This document shows, piece after piece, positions 47,464 through 58,900 of a DNA stretch of 64,000 bases (the stretch's first letter is position 1; the number at the start of each line of letters is the position of its first letter). This DNA is from Malus domestica. Taxonomy: Eukaryota; Streptophyta; Magnoliopsida; Rosales; Rosaceae. The stretch lies in contig NC_091670.1 in the NCBI RefSeq assembly GCF_042453785.1, positions 33,801,501 through 33,865,500 on the forward strand. The letters are read 5' to 3'. Under the pieces are notes generated by a model. That model did not search any database. It saw nothing but the letters and a program-made list of their open reading frames with translations, and was not told the origin of the DNA. The translations under genes were made by a program, and so were the position numbers.

Positions 47464-48319
47464 ATAATCAGCTGTGACAATTGTTTTGTAATTCTTGCAG
47501 GATCACTTCCTTTCTCGAAGCAGGCACCAAAATCAGAACATACGAGTGAAAAGCCTAGTAAGCCCACAACGGAGGACCTGATACAGGTTTTGGAGGATGT
47601 CCGACTTGGCAATTTATTATCCCGATTCAGCAGTTTGGATACTTCAAATGACTGGTCTAGTGTTCTCTCCCTTGGAGAGCAGCAACGCCTTGCTTTTGTA
47701 CGTTTACTGCTTTCGAAACCACAATTAGTTCTACTGGATGAATCTACCAGTGCTTTAGATGAAGCCAACGAGGTATTACCACACTCTTTCCTAAGAATTT
47801 CAAGGTTCATTTGTTTATCTTCCTAGTCCTTCCCACATGTATTGGACTTTTCAGTCCAGAGTATCTTCGGGAATTGTCCCTAACGCATTTAGTCAAACTT
47901 CGCGCTATGTACACAAACACCTGAAACGAATAATCTAGTCTATAATCCGTTGATACGCATAAGCTAATGAACTTGTTCCAAGTCTTTTGGAAGTGTTGGT
48001 TTTGTACCACTCATTCGATATCATATGCACAGGATGTCCACCTGCTTCAATTTTTTTCCCATGAGGCCTAGAAGCATAGTTGTTGAATCACTATGAAGAT
48101 AACATGACATAAGTCGTAATGATGATCTCCCGGTTGTGCTTCTGTTGGCAGGTTCATTTATATCAGCAGATTGAAAAGGCAGGCATAACGTATATAAGCG
48201 TTGGCCACCGGCAAACTCTATACGACTTCCACAAGAAGAACTTACGGATCTCCACCGAGGAACCCAGCAGCGCCGAACCCAATTGGAGCATTGAATCCAT
48301 CAATCGAGAAACAGTATAA

Positions 48320-49533
48320 AACTCATGAAACCTATAACTGTAGCTGCCTTTTCTTACATTAGGTCACTTGTTTGTTCTGTTTCTGTGGTGCGGTGCAAGT
48401 GTTTTCCGGTCCTTTGTAGCATATGTAGTTTCTGCAAAACTTTCTAGGGTTTATATATGATCAGATTCTATACAAAACTTTCCACTTTATGTCACTTATA
48501 AACTATTCAAACATGATATGCAAGCCGTTTGCCTTTTAGTTTGTGCAGCAGTTTATAGCTCTTCCAGTCAGGCACGTTGTACACTTTGCAAAAGTGAAGT
48601 GACTTCCGTGCATCCCTTTTCTTCACTATGTTTATTTTTGGTGTTTGAATTGAATTAAGTGTGCGGAAATTATTTTCCCTTGCAAAATGATTTTCAATAG
48701 ATGCTTGCACCCAAGAATCAATACGTGCAAACAACTCTATGATTAAGGTGTTGAAGTTAGGGTTTGAGATATTTATTTTGCAAGCAATAACAATTCTATA
48801 CGAAAGGAGACTACAATGAGGGAAAGATTTGAACTTGAAGCAATGAAATCTCCGATGTTAGATCGGAATTTGATTTGCTTGTCATAATCCATGGTTTTAG
48901 GGTGAATTCGGCCAATAAGTTCGTGAAGAAACTGTAACAACATGAATTATGAGCTCTCCAGTGACGTAATTATTGATCAATGAATGAAATTTTTTTTCTA
49001 AGGCTTGCAAAATTCTCGTCGTTGTCCTCTGAAGCTACACCTTTTGTTTTCTAATCCAATTTTTTGTGAGAGTCTCGTACGTACCCTCCTACGATCAGGT
49101 TTGGCTTCATCATCGAATTGATCCATGAACAGTTGCTCCGGTGAGAACTCTCAGCCTCTGTCGACAATTTCAATTGAACTCATCCAATATTTGAAGGAGG
49201 GAAAGATAAAGTTCAAGACTTTGTACGCTAATCTATGAAACACAAAAAATGACACCTCTTACGAATGCACAAGACTCTGTATTTTAGTTCCTTCGACAGT
49301 AAGTTAAGCACACTTGGTGCTAGAGCCACCACCTAAATCTCGAGTTAATTTTCTTCATTTTTAACGTATTACTTGAGTTGAGGTTAGGGCCTGGGTTACA
49401 CGTGGGCCCAATTGTGCCGGACTACTCAATCGGGCAAGACTTGCCCGACCTTGCACCTGAGTGGTCTGACGTCATGCCACGTCCAAAACCCAGACACTGC
49501 AGCTTCTTCTTCTCAGGCTCGTCTGTGCTGCTG
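48320..49533. repeat. Duplicated downstream flank of gene copy B
   Basis: Matches 23875-24002 plus 34949-36175 downstream of copy A. It ends in a block (ACTGCAGCTTCTTCTTCTCAG) that also begins the upstream regions of copies B and C. The duplicated unit is therefore gene plus about 1.2 kb of downstream DNA, joined to the next unit's upstream DNA. The only feature seen inside is the small minus-strand ORF at 48507-48734. Confidence 0.8.
48507..48734 (-). pseudogene. Possible gene fragment on the minus strand in the duplicated flank
   Basis: Seventy-five codons ending KSYKLLHKLKGKRLAYHV, with ARKSLHFCKVYNVPDW before it. The composition looks protein-like rather than random, but I do not recognise the family. 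The copy A flank (34990-35230) has the same sequence with a 1-nt loss that breaks the frame. It is absent downstream of copy C. It may be the last exon of a neighbouring gene caught in the duplication. Confidence 0.35.
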
Positions 49534-52065
49534 TGACACGCCCCGATCCCGATAATTCCCCGAATATCAAGATAGGCACGTGCTAGCCGACACCCGAGGG
49601 TGACGAAAGCCATTTATTGAGTGCAAATGCTGAAAACAAGGAATTGATAAGGTTTATAATATAAAAGAGTAAAGAATATGCATTTAAGGAACGTGTTCAG
49701 AGCATACAACTAACTAGAACACTAAAAGAATGATATAAAATGGAATGAATAAAAGAATGAGTCCCACACCAAGAGGACTCGAAGATGCCGATGCGGAAGT
49801 GCCTTGATGCCGGAATTGTATGCCTCGATTCTAAGTCCTGAAGGGGGCGCAAAACAAACATGAGTGGACCAAGTTGATATATATATAATAAAACAGTTAT
49901 CAACGTACTAACCCCCAGGTTTTATGAAAACACATATATAATGTTAAACATAGGTTTTCCGAAACCTAGCATGTCGTGCAATGTCTCAAATCATAACTCA
50001 TATATAATAATCACTAGTGAATTGTCCGATAACCCCCAGGCCCCATGCCGGCTCCCTGTCTCTGAGCAGACAGTCAGAGGAAAATACACTTCAGGCCCCA
50101 TGCCGGCTCCCCGTCCCTGTGCTAAATAGCCAGAGGAAACACACTCCAGGCCCTATGCCAACACCAAACCGTCGCCCGGGACGGACCGGAATCTATCCCT
50201 ACGTCCCGTAGCGGAAAGGACCACTAGGTAAGTACAAAACCATTGAACATATATATATTGAAAAACAACTTCATAGTATAAAGTCATCCATCATCTATAC
50301 TATAAAGAGGTGTTCGAAACATGTTCTAAATATCATATCGTCATCCATCAGATATTCTATAAGAACATGGGTTATAGGAAAAATAGTAATAATTCAAACT
50401 AGCCTTAGTAAGCATGTTATCTCACAAAACGTTTCATAAAACGTAATCATCAAATCATACTTTTCATGTATGCATTTCTACTATTAAAACATGCATTTTT
50501 AGAAGGGGTCCACTCACAGTACTTCGCCGTCGAAAAGCCACGCAACCTATCGAAGAAGGAACGCCACTATAATTGCCCATAAGCACATAAAGAGTCCAAT
50601 AAATAAAACTATATAATAGCAATTGAATTTGGGAAAACGGACATCAGAAACGGATTCAGAACGTCAAATTACCCTAAAAAGAGTCCCGGACGAAAACCCG
50701 AAAAGTCAACCCTAAAGTCAACGTTGACCGGGGGTCAATGGTCAAATTAGGTCTAACGGGTTTTAGGCTTGAAATCCGGATTAGGGTTTAGGTTAAATAG
50801 GATTAGGATCTATTGGGTTTTAGAAACCTAGGGTTTTTGGGTTAAAAGGGTTTTAGGGTGAAAAGGCTTTAGGGTGAAGAAATGGGGTTTGGGCTTAAAC
50901 CCAAACACACACACACACCACAAACACACACACACACGGGCTGCACATGCAGTGCACAGCCCACACAACACACACACACATAGGCCGGCCCTAAGGCCTC
51001 ACCAAAGGGCTGGGCTTTAGGCCCTAATTAAAAGGAATTGGCCCAAGGCCCTTTGGGTCTTTAAAACAATATAAATAAAAAATAAAAATGAAACGGGCCA
51101 GGGGATTGGGTTGGTCCAAAACGGGCTAAGGCCCGTGGGTGAGAGGAGGTCGGATGGCCTGGGTTTGTCGAAGGAGAAGGCCGAAAATTCGGCCGGAAAA
51201 TCATCCAACTTTAAACGGCCATAACTTTGTCACTACTCAACGAAATCAAGCGAGACAAAAACGAAAGTTGTAGCCCTCGAAGAGAAAAAGAGAATGGTAC
51301 CTCACACGACGTCTAACTCGCCGTGGTTTGGCCAGAAAATGCTTCGAAAGCCTCGGAGGTCGCCGGAAACTGGGTAAGATTCAAATGGATATAACTTCTT
51401 CAATACTCAACGCAATTGGGTGAAACAAAAAGGAAAGTTGTAGTACTCGACGAGACGAAGAGATTGATACCTTGCACGCCGGCCAACTCGCCGTGGTTTG
51501 GCCTGAAATTGCCTCGAAAGTGGCGGGTTCCTCGCCGGAAATGGGTGTTCCTACACCCGAGTTTGTTTTCATCCTAAAACCTCCAAAAATCACGAAATAA
51601 AACCAATTAGAACCCATTCTCACAAGATTCTAGGACGAAAGAGAGGGATTTGAGGCTTACCTAACCGGAAAATATAAAAATCTCGCCGGAGATCCTTTCC
51701 GGTTTTCTGTGTTCGCAGACACGAGAGGGAGAGAGAGCAGGACGAGATGATGATGATGAGTGGCTTCCTCGCGTACGCCTGCGTGCGTGCGTGCTGCTGC
51801 GGTGCAGAGAAGAGGGAGAGAAGAGATATGAGAGAGAGCTGAGAGGGAGAGACAGAAAGACAGAAAACGAAAAAGAAGAAGGAAGGGGCTTCACGGGGGG
51901 ACAGAGAGAGTGAAGGGGGTGCTGCCACGTGGCAGCTTGAGGGAGAAAGAATACAATGTTAAATTTTTCAGATTGGGTAGATAAAATGGGACCAAAATAA
52001 TATATTTAAAATGTTTTAGGGTAATTACATACATATATTTTTATAAATAGGGGGTGAGTGTTACA
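49534..52065 (+). mobile_element. LTR-like element (probable solo LTR, 2.5 kb) upstream of copy C
   Basis: Starts TGACACGCCCCGATCCCGAT and ends GTGAGTGTTACA, flanked by perfect TGCTG duplications (49529-49533 and 52066-52070). The target is recognisable from the uninterrupted sequence near 41000. Same family start as 11386. Contains two related CCCCATGCCGGCTCCC blocks (50041 and 50098), CA-repeats (50905-50980) and a duplicated 170-bp unit (51221-51545). ORFs near 51620-51928 on the minus strand are Ser/Leu low-complexity. No coding domain. Confidence 0.75.
51221..51545. repeat. Tandem pair of about 170-bp units in the LTR-like element
   Basis: Two copies beginning ATAACTT at 51221 and 51391 share ACTCAACG, GAAAGTTGTAG, GATACC/GGTACC and AACTCGCCGTGGTTTGGCC. 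The same unit recurs in the arms of the fold-back element at 52932-53075 and inverted at 53100-53235. Confidence 0.75.
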
Positions 52066-52362
52066 TGCTGCTTCTCAGCAACCCAACATATCAATGGAGC
52101 TAAACTACGGCTGCCCAGAACCCAAAATCCACCAATTACCCACTCATTCTCTCAACATCTCAGTACAAAAGTAACATATTTGCTAGCCCAAAATTACATC
52201 CTGGGCAATGCATTCAACTCCACCGGAAGATACTCAAGCTTCAAGAACTAATCTTTTTGTGTAAATAGAGAGAGAGAGAGAGAGAGAGTGTGATGAGAGA
52301 GAAACTTTCCGGCGGGTTGATGAATTATTGGAGGTAGAAACTGAGAATTCGAGAGACAGTAA
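52066..52362 (+). promoter_or_regulatory. Distal upstream region of ABCD2 copy C
   Basis: Non-coding; matches 41025-41083 plus 41821-42040 upstream of copy B (AACATATCAATGGAGC, CCCAGAACCCAAAATCCACC) and includes a (GA)n run at 52266-52287. It is separated from the proximal part (55419 on) by the Harbinger-like insertion. Confidence 0.55.
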
Positions 52363-55300
52363 AAGGAGTGTTTTCAATTGAGATTTTGAAAATTTTCATT
52401 CTTTTAATTCATATTAAGGGTAGTATGTAACTACACCAAATAAGAATGGTTTAAGTTTGTTATGCTTTGGTTAGTACAGTTGAGTGAGTTAGATAATATA
52501 AGATTTGTTAATAAGCAAAATGTATTGTGTATATACACCTACCTTCAATGTAATTTTATTACGGGTAAATCGCCAAAATGGTTCCTGAGATTTGCATAAC
52601 TCATCACTTTGGTTCATGAGATTCCAAATCGATAAAAGTGGTCTCTAAGATTGTCTATCATCCATCATTTTGGTCATTCCGTTAAAAACTCCGTTAAGTG
52701 TCTCAGAGCTCTTGGCATAAAGTTTGGGCAATTTCAAAGTTTCGTAACTCAATCGTTTCTTAATCAAATTCGACCCATAATATATCAAAATAAAGATAGG
52801 AAAGTATAGAATAAGATTATACCAATTTCAAAGCCCAATGGTTGCCGGAGATGGTTAGAAAATAGCCTCAAAGTTGACTGATCCGAGTGAAAACTTGAAA
52901 ACTCGCCGAAAACTGGATAAATTTTAAACGTTCATAACTTCTTCAATACTCAACAAAATCAAGTGATTCAAAAACAAAAATCATACTTCTCGATGAGACG
53001 AAGAGAATGGTACCTTTTTTGACAGCTAACTCGCTGTGGTTTGGCCAGAAAACGGCTCAAAAGTGACTAACTCGAGACCAAGACAGCCAGTTTCGTGCCG
53101 TCTTCCGGCCAAATCACGGCGAGTTAGCCATCAAAAAAGATACCATTCTCTTTTTCTCGTCGAGAAGTATGATTTTCATTTTTTAATCACTTGATTTCGT
53201 TGAGTATTGAAGAAGTTATGAACGTTTAAAGTTTACCCAGTTTCTGGCGAGTTTTCAAGTTTTCACTCGGACCAGTCAACTTTGAGGCTATTTTCCAGCA
53301 TTCTCCGGCAATCATTGGGCTTCAAAATAGGTATAATCTTATTCTACACTTTCTTATCTTCATTTTGATATATTATGGGTCGAATTTGGTTAAGAAACGA
53401 TTGAGTTACGAAGCTTTGAAAATTGCACAAACTTCCAACCAAGAGTTCTGGGACACTTAACGGAGTTTTTAACGGAATGACCAAAATGATGGATGGTGGA
53501 CAATCTCAGAAACCACTTTTATCGATTTGGAATCTCAGTGACCAAAGTGATGAGTTATGCAAATCTCAGAAACCATTTTGACGATTTACCCTTTTATTAC
53601 ACAATGAAATGAATCTTGAGCTTTATTCAACCTAAAATTCTTAGAAATTCGAGTGTATTCAATTAGGATTTTAAAGAAGTTTATAAAATCCTAGGTGTTT
53701 TAAGTAGGAATTATTCAAAGAATTTTAAAAAGTTGAGGAATTTGAGATAATTGGAGATATTTTATAGTGTATTTTTAACATTCACAAATCTTATCTCTTC
53801 CCTTAAAATATCGATGGAATTGAATCAAAATTTTACTTAAAATCTCTACAAATCAATTAAACTATAAGAACAAAACAAAACACATGAAAGGGAAAGGTGG
53901 GGTTTTTTTGGAGATTAGCGGCAAGACTGAGTACAAATATGTACTGTGTCTACATGCTATAATAAGGACGACTATATATTGAAGCACCATGAAAATAATA
54001 AAGAGTCCTTATACAAATTCGGAAGAGAAAAGCAATACCTTGAGGAATGGAGGAAGACTGTTTTTCTTTTGTTTGAGAGAGGAAGACTGTTCCTCTTCTA
54101 TATGATGAACGTGAAAAGAAATCAAAGGAGGTAGAGTTGGATTCTTGATGTCATTCATTCATTAAAATCCTAATAAATGTTTGGTATTTTTACTACACCT
54201 AGAATTTGGTGGATTTTTTTAAAAACGTAATTAACTACCCATGGATTTGGATGTATTCTTTAAAATCCTCTAAAATTCTAATTTAGTCAAATTAAAATTA
54301 GGATTTTAATGGATTTTAAAATCAGAGTGTAGTCAATTAGAATTTTAGAAAATAATTTTATAAGACTTTAAATCATGGTGTAGTCAAATTAGGATTTAAG
54401 ATAATTTTAAAAATCCTTCCAAATTCATAGGTAGTCAAGTGAGATTTTAAAAGACATTTTTAGAATATAGGATTTCTTTCAAGCTTATGTTCCAGTCTCT
54501 CTCTTCGGCTCTCACTCCTCAGCCGTAAGCAGCAGGAGAACTACTTCTCTAGTCCGTATACAGGTGAATCAACACTCACTCACACACCTTTTGCCCTTTC
54601 CACTATTTTTCTTTATATTTTTATGCCTCAATTTGGTAAAGGGTCATTTAAACTCATTGAATCTGCCATGGAAATGGTTGGTTTGTCAACGAAGTTGCAG
54701 ATTGACTTGAGCTATGAAAATATTCCATTTCAAATCAATCGGCAAAGTAAGATCAAAATTCAAAACCCATAATCTATAATGTAAGAACATATTGACCCAT
54801 TTGTAAAAAAATCAAAACCAAAGAAGAAGAATTTGATTTGCACCTGAAATCCAATTGAATCACTTGTCCATGCCCCCGAATTGAATTTGAATCAAAACCA
54901 ACCATTCTTCAGGGAGACAAGAAATGGATAAAAAATAAAAAAAGTGCAAATTGGGTTGACAGGGCAGCTTGAAAAGCAAGCAGATGCAGAACCATGTTTT
55001 AGAGGGCTCGAAGGGAGAAATTTTTTTTTTCTTTTGTTATCTAAAAATAAAAATAAAAACAATCTAAAGATAAATGAAAAGAAAAAAACTAGGCAAATCC
55101 ATCAAAACCCACAAATAAAATCTATACAAATTCATAAAAATCTATAATAAAAATCTATATAAATCAGTCAAAATCTATATAGAATTGTAACGACATTAAA
55201 ATCTTTTGAAATCTGTCATTTAAAAAAATCTATTAAAATCATCTGAAATCCAAATTGACTACACCCCTTAACTACCTATGATTTCAAACTCCTTTAAAAT

Positions 55301-55418
55301 CCTCTTTTTAAAATACTAATTAACTAAATTCGAAATTTAAAGTCTACTAAAATCTTACCAAATTCTAATTTAACTACACCTCTAAAACCTTTCAAAATCT
55401 TAATTGAATACATCCTTC
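52363..55418. mobile_element. Harbinger-like TIR insertion (3.06 kb) upstream of copy C
   Basis: The ends are imperfect inverted repeats: AAGGAGTGTTTTCAAT...GATTTTGAAA at the left and, inverted, GAAGGATGTATTCAAT...GATTTTGAAA at the right. The 3-bp TAA on each side (52360-52362 and 55419-55421) fits PIF/Harbinger insertion. Copies A and B have continuous sequence here. Related end-like sequences at 53650 and 54323 (GTGTATTCAATTAGGATTTT type) suggest several nested or degenerate family members. The interior is AT-rich; no transposase found. Holds the fold-back element 52563-53591. Confidence 0.55.
52563..53591. mobile_element. Fold-back Mutator-like element (1029 bp, arms about 500 bp)
   Basis: The left arm starts GGGTAAATCGCCAAAATGG and the right arm is its inverse to CCCATTTTGGCGATTT-type sequence ending at 53591. 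The two arms match over nearly the whole element, meeting near 53080. Perfect 9-bp duplications TTTTATTAC (52554-52562 and 53592-53600) mark it as Mutator-like. No transposase. The transcript would form a long hairpin. Confidence 0.9.
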
Positions 55419-55981
55419 TAAGATAGAGAGCAGAGAAATAGAGGGAGGAGTGGACAAGGGCAACAGAGATTGACGGAGAAAAGGAGGAGGATACGGTGAG
55501 GTCCATAAAAGGTCATTAGATACCGACAGAGAAAATATAAGATAATATTATTTTATATTATATTTTATCTATTTTTGTTAACATAAAATAATAATTTTTT
55601 AATATCAATTGCTCGGACAATTTAATATTATTTTATATCATATTTTATTTGTTTTTGTTAATTTAAAAGAATAATTTTTTAACATCAATTGATCGGACAA
55701 TTTATTTTACGGAGGGGATACGGCGAAAACTGCCGAAAAGAATAATTCACATTTTCAGAGAATCTGCACTGCAGTCTGCCGTTAGCGGTGGCGCTGAATA
55801 ATTGGTTCATTGTTACGATGAAAACTGCCGAAAAGAATCATTCATATTTTCAGAAAAGCAAACACTCATTTGGCATTTGCAATGCTAACCAAACTGTCAC
55901 ACAAGGACTTGTTTGGATGGAAGGAAAATCCCAGGGAAAACCAGTTCAATCACCGGAGAATTGAACAAAAAGAGAAGACAA
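55419..55981 (+). promoter_or_regulatory. Proximal upstream region of ABCD2 copy C with local tandem duplications
   Basis: Matches copies A and B upstream DNA (GGGAGGAGTGG, ACAGAGATTGACGGAG). A unit of about 75 bp (AATATTATTTTATAT...TCAATTGCTCGGACAATTT) is present twice at about 55546-55700, and a unit of about 80 bp (AAAACTGCCGAAAAGAAT...) is present twice at 55725-55855. Such doublings are single in copy B. Confidence 0.5.
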
Positions 55982-58900
55982 ATGGAAAAAATGATAATGC
56001 AGGCACACTCTGTCTCATTCTCCTCCTCCTCCGCCTATAACTCCCCCAACTACCGCCATTGCCGCCACATTGGAGTGAGAGTAATCGTCGGAGTCGAAAG
56101 AGGAGCAAGACCTCAAATGCTCATTGGCTCATCTTCTCCAGATCTCCGTCATTGTCCACCATGTCCACCACTACTAGAAGCGGCTGCAATTGGATGACGA
56201 GGAGGAGAGAGAGAACCAAAGACGTCGAATCATCACCTGGGCGCTGTGTACCGGCCTCGGGCACTGCACTGCCGCCGCCAGTTCCCCCAGCTACAGAAAA
56301 GGTCCGCTCTCTCTCTTTACTTTTTTCTCTTTGATTTGATTCTCTTTCTTCTTCTTCTTCCTAATGAGCTGGTCGCATTATTGCAGCAAAGGGAGGTGCC
56401 TAAACTGCGGCCGCTTCTCCGAAGATTATGGAAGGTGGCGGCTCCCTATTGGTCCTCCGAAGACAAGGTGCAAGCGAGGATCCGGCTCGCCGTAGTCTTC
56501 GCTCTCACTCTCGCCACCACCGGCATCAGCGTCGGCTTCAATTTCCTCGGCCGCGACTTCTATAACGCCCTTTCCGGTCTCTCTCTAATTTGTTAATCTT
56601 ATTGGTAATTAATTAAGTTAATTCTTTTACTGAAATTTGTTTCCTCTTTGCTTCCGTAATTGGATTTTGATGATAATTGAAGACAAGAACCAAAAACAAT
56701 TCACGAAGCAGCTGCTTTACTACTTAGCTGCATTTGCTGGTGGAATTCCGGTGAGTACTTCCCTCTGCTTATTTTCTTCCCCCTTTTTTCGGGTCTTCGC
56801 CTTCATCCTCCTGTAATCACAAGAAAGGAAAATATAAAAAGGCAGTTGCTAAGATTTTGTCCAAAAGAAGACTACAAAAGAACAATGAAGGGTGAAACTA
56901 TTGCCAGAGGTTTATGCCAGTGAACTGTCAACTTCTTTGCATTTTGATCATCGCCAATGGGTTCATATTCGTATGATTGTTGTTGATTCGTTTGCCTACG
57001 CAGTTGGACATGGGAACAATGACCTGGTCTTACTGATATATTTTTTTCATGTGTTAACGACTTTTTGTGCAGATTTTTGTGTTGCGATATTATGCAAGAC
57101 AAACTCTTTCGTTGAGGTGGAGAGCTTGGATGACAAAACATTACATGGACCGTTACCTAAGCAACCAAGCCTTTTATAAAATTCAATCCCAATCAATGAT
57201 TGATAATCCAGATCAGCGCATTGTTGATGATCTAAATTCGTTCACTGGGACTGCCCTATCCTTTACTGTAACAATTTTCGATGCTGTGATAGATCTCATC
57301 TCGTTCAGTAACATCTTATTCAGTATCTATCCTCCGCTGTTTGCTGTTCTATTTGTATATTCAATTGGTGGAACAGCCATAAGTATCTATCTTGGAAAGG
57401 TAACTCTACCTATGTTTGACCAATAAGTATTTCCCATGTTGTATGCAATTGAAACTCAGTTTAACGAAAACGTTGTACCCGTGTTTTCAGAATTTGGTTT
57501 CTTTAAACTTCATGCAAGAGAAAAAGGAAGCTGATTTTCGTTATGGACTTGTGCGCGTCAGAGAAAATGCTGAATCCATTGCTTTCTATAGTGGTGAAGC
57601 AAATGAAATGCAACTTTTGCTACAACGCTTCACAAGTGCTTTCAAAAATATGAGTGTATGAATAATTTTATCTTCTTCTGTTTTCACTTCTCTGCATGCA
57701 GTTATGACTTGCTGTTTTTTTTTAAAGTTACCTTTGGTACGCAGATGCCCTCGAGGTTTGATCTAGAGCATGATGTTCTGTTTGCATTTAATATTTTTAC
57801 TGATTCAGAATTACTGTATGTAGATTGTTATGCCATGCGCATCCAACTGATTGTGTTTTACTCATATTCCAACCTTGCAGAAATTGTTGATATGTTCAAG
57901 AAATGTCGACTTTTTCACCAGTTGGTACATCTATCTTGTTCAGATTCTTCCCGCTGCTGTTGTTGCCCCTATGTATTTCTCAGGCAAAATTGGGTTTGGT
58001 GTCATTAATCAGTCCACATCTGCTTTCAATCATATTCTTGATGACTTCTCCCTTATTGTCTACGAAATTCAGGCTATCAGTGCATTTGCAGCTGTAATTA
58101 ATCGACTTGGTATTGTCTCTGTATCTTTATTTATATATTTGCTATAACGAGGATCTGTTGCGTGATATAACGGGGTCTTAAGATTGAATGAATATGGATT
58201 AGAGTCTCACTAGAAAGACATGGATCGACAAAATAATGGCACGTTTTCTTATCGATATTTTAATTTTTATTCATGGTTATTGCCTTCCTAGATTCAGTCA
58301 GATAGTTACCGACATCATTTGCCCACATCGTATAACTTTTTGTACTTGTTGAGGTCATTTGAAGCCATCTTCAATAATATTTGTTATGACTAGGGATGCA
58401 AAAACTACTAGAATGCGAACAAAATTTCAACTCAACTTTTCTATTCTTCACCATAGCTTTAAGTTGCACTTACCACTTTTTAAAAATGGAGACTTTGGAT
58501 GCGGTTTTTTACTATGAATATTCTTTTATTGAAACTTCGTTGATTTTTAATTTTTGATCGAGGTCCCTGAAATTAATGTGATAATTTATTTTTATGTACG
58601 TTACTATATTTTTTAAATTAAAAATTAGAAATTTTAGTTGTTTATATAAATGAGATTTTAAATAAAAATCCATAATTTGTGGGATTAAAAATATTAAAAT
58701 ATAAATATACTATTGTGTGTGTGTGTGTGTGTGTGTGTATAACATGGGTACATTCATCAAAATTAACCAAAAAAATTCTTGTATCAAAACATGGGTACAT
58801 TCTTCAAAATCAAAAAAAAAAAAAGATATTAGGCTTAATAACATTAGTAAATTTCTTCGATTAAACTTGACATGGATACATTTTAAAATCAAAGAAAAAA

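Larger units (their letters stand above)
42474..48319 (+). pseudogene. ABCD2: ABC transporter D family member 2-like (copy B, disrupted)
   Basis: Exons match copy A: 42474-42790, 42875-43064, 43172-43239, 43638-43964, 44056-44121 plus 44725-44823, 45592-45820, 46358-46596, 46696-47020, 47501-47772, 48152-48319. Three faults are visible. An indel near 42495 puts the first ATG out of frame with the rest of exon 1 (an in-frame ATG remains at 42563). A 598-bp solo LTR splits exon 5 and brings a stop at 44206-44208. A TRIM sits in intron 8. The C-terminus is three codons shorter. Walker A GPSGSGKTS, signature LSLGEQQRLAF and Walker B LVLLDE are intact, but the signature is followed by VRLLL instead of ARLLL. 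A spliced-out LTR or a start within it could give only partial proteins. Confidence 0.9.

Noticed and set aside
51620..51928. 102-codon minus-strand ORF rich in Ser/Phe/Leu
   Set aside because: GA-repeat-derived low complexity within the LTR-like element.
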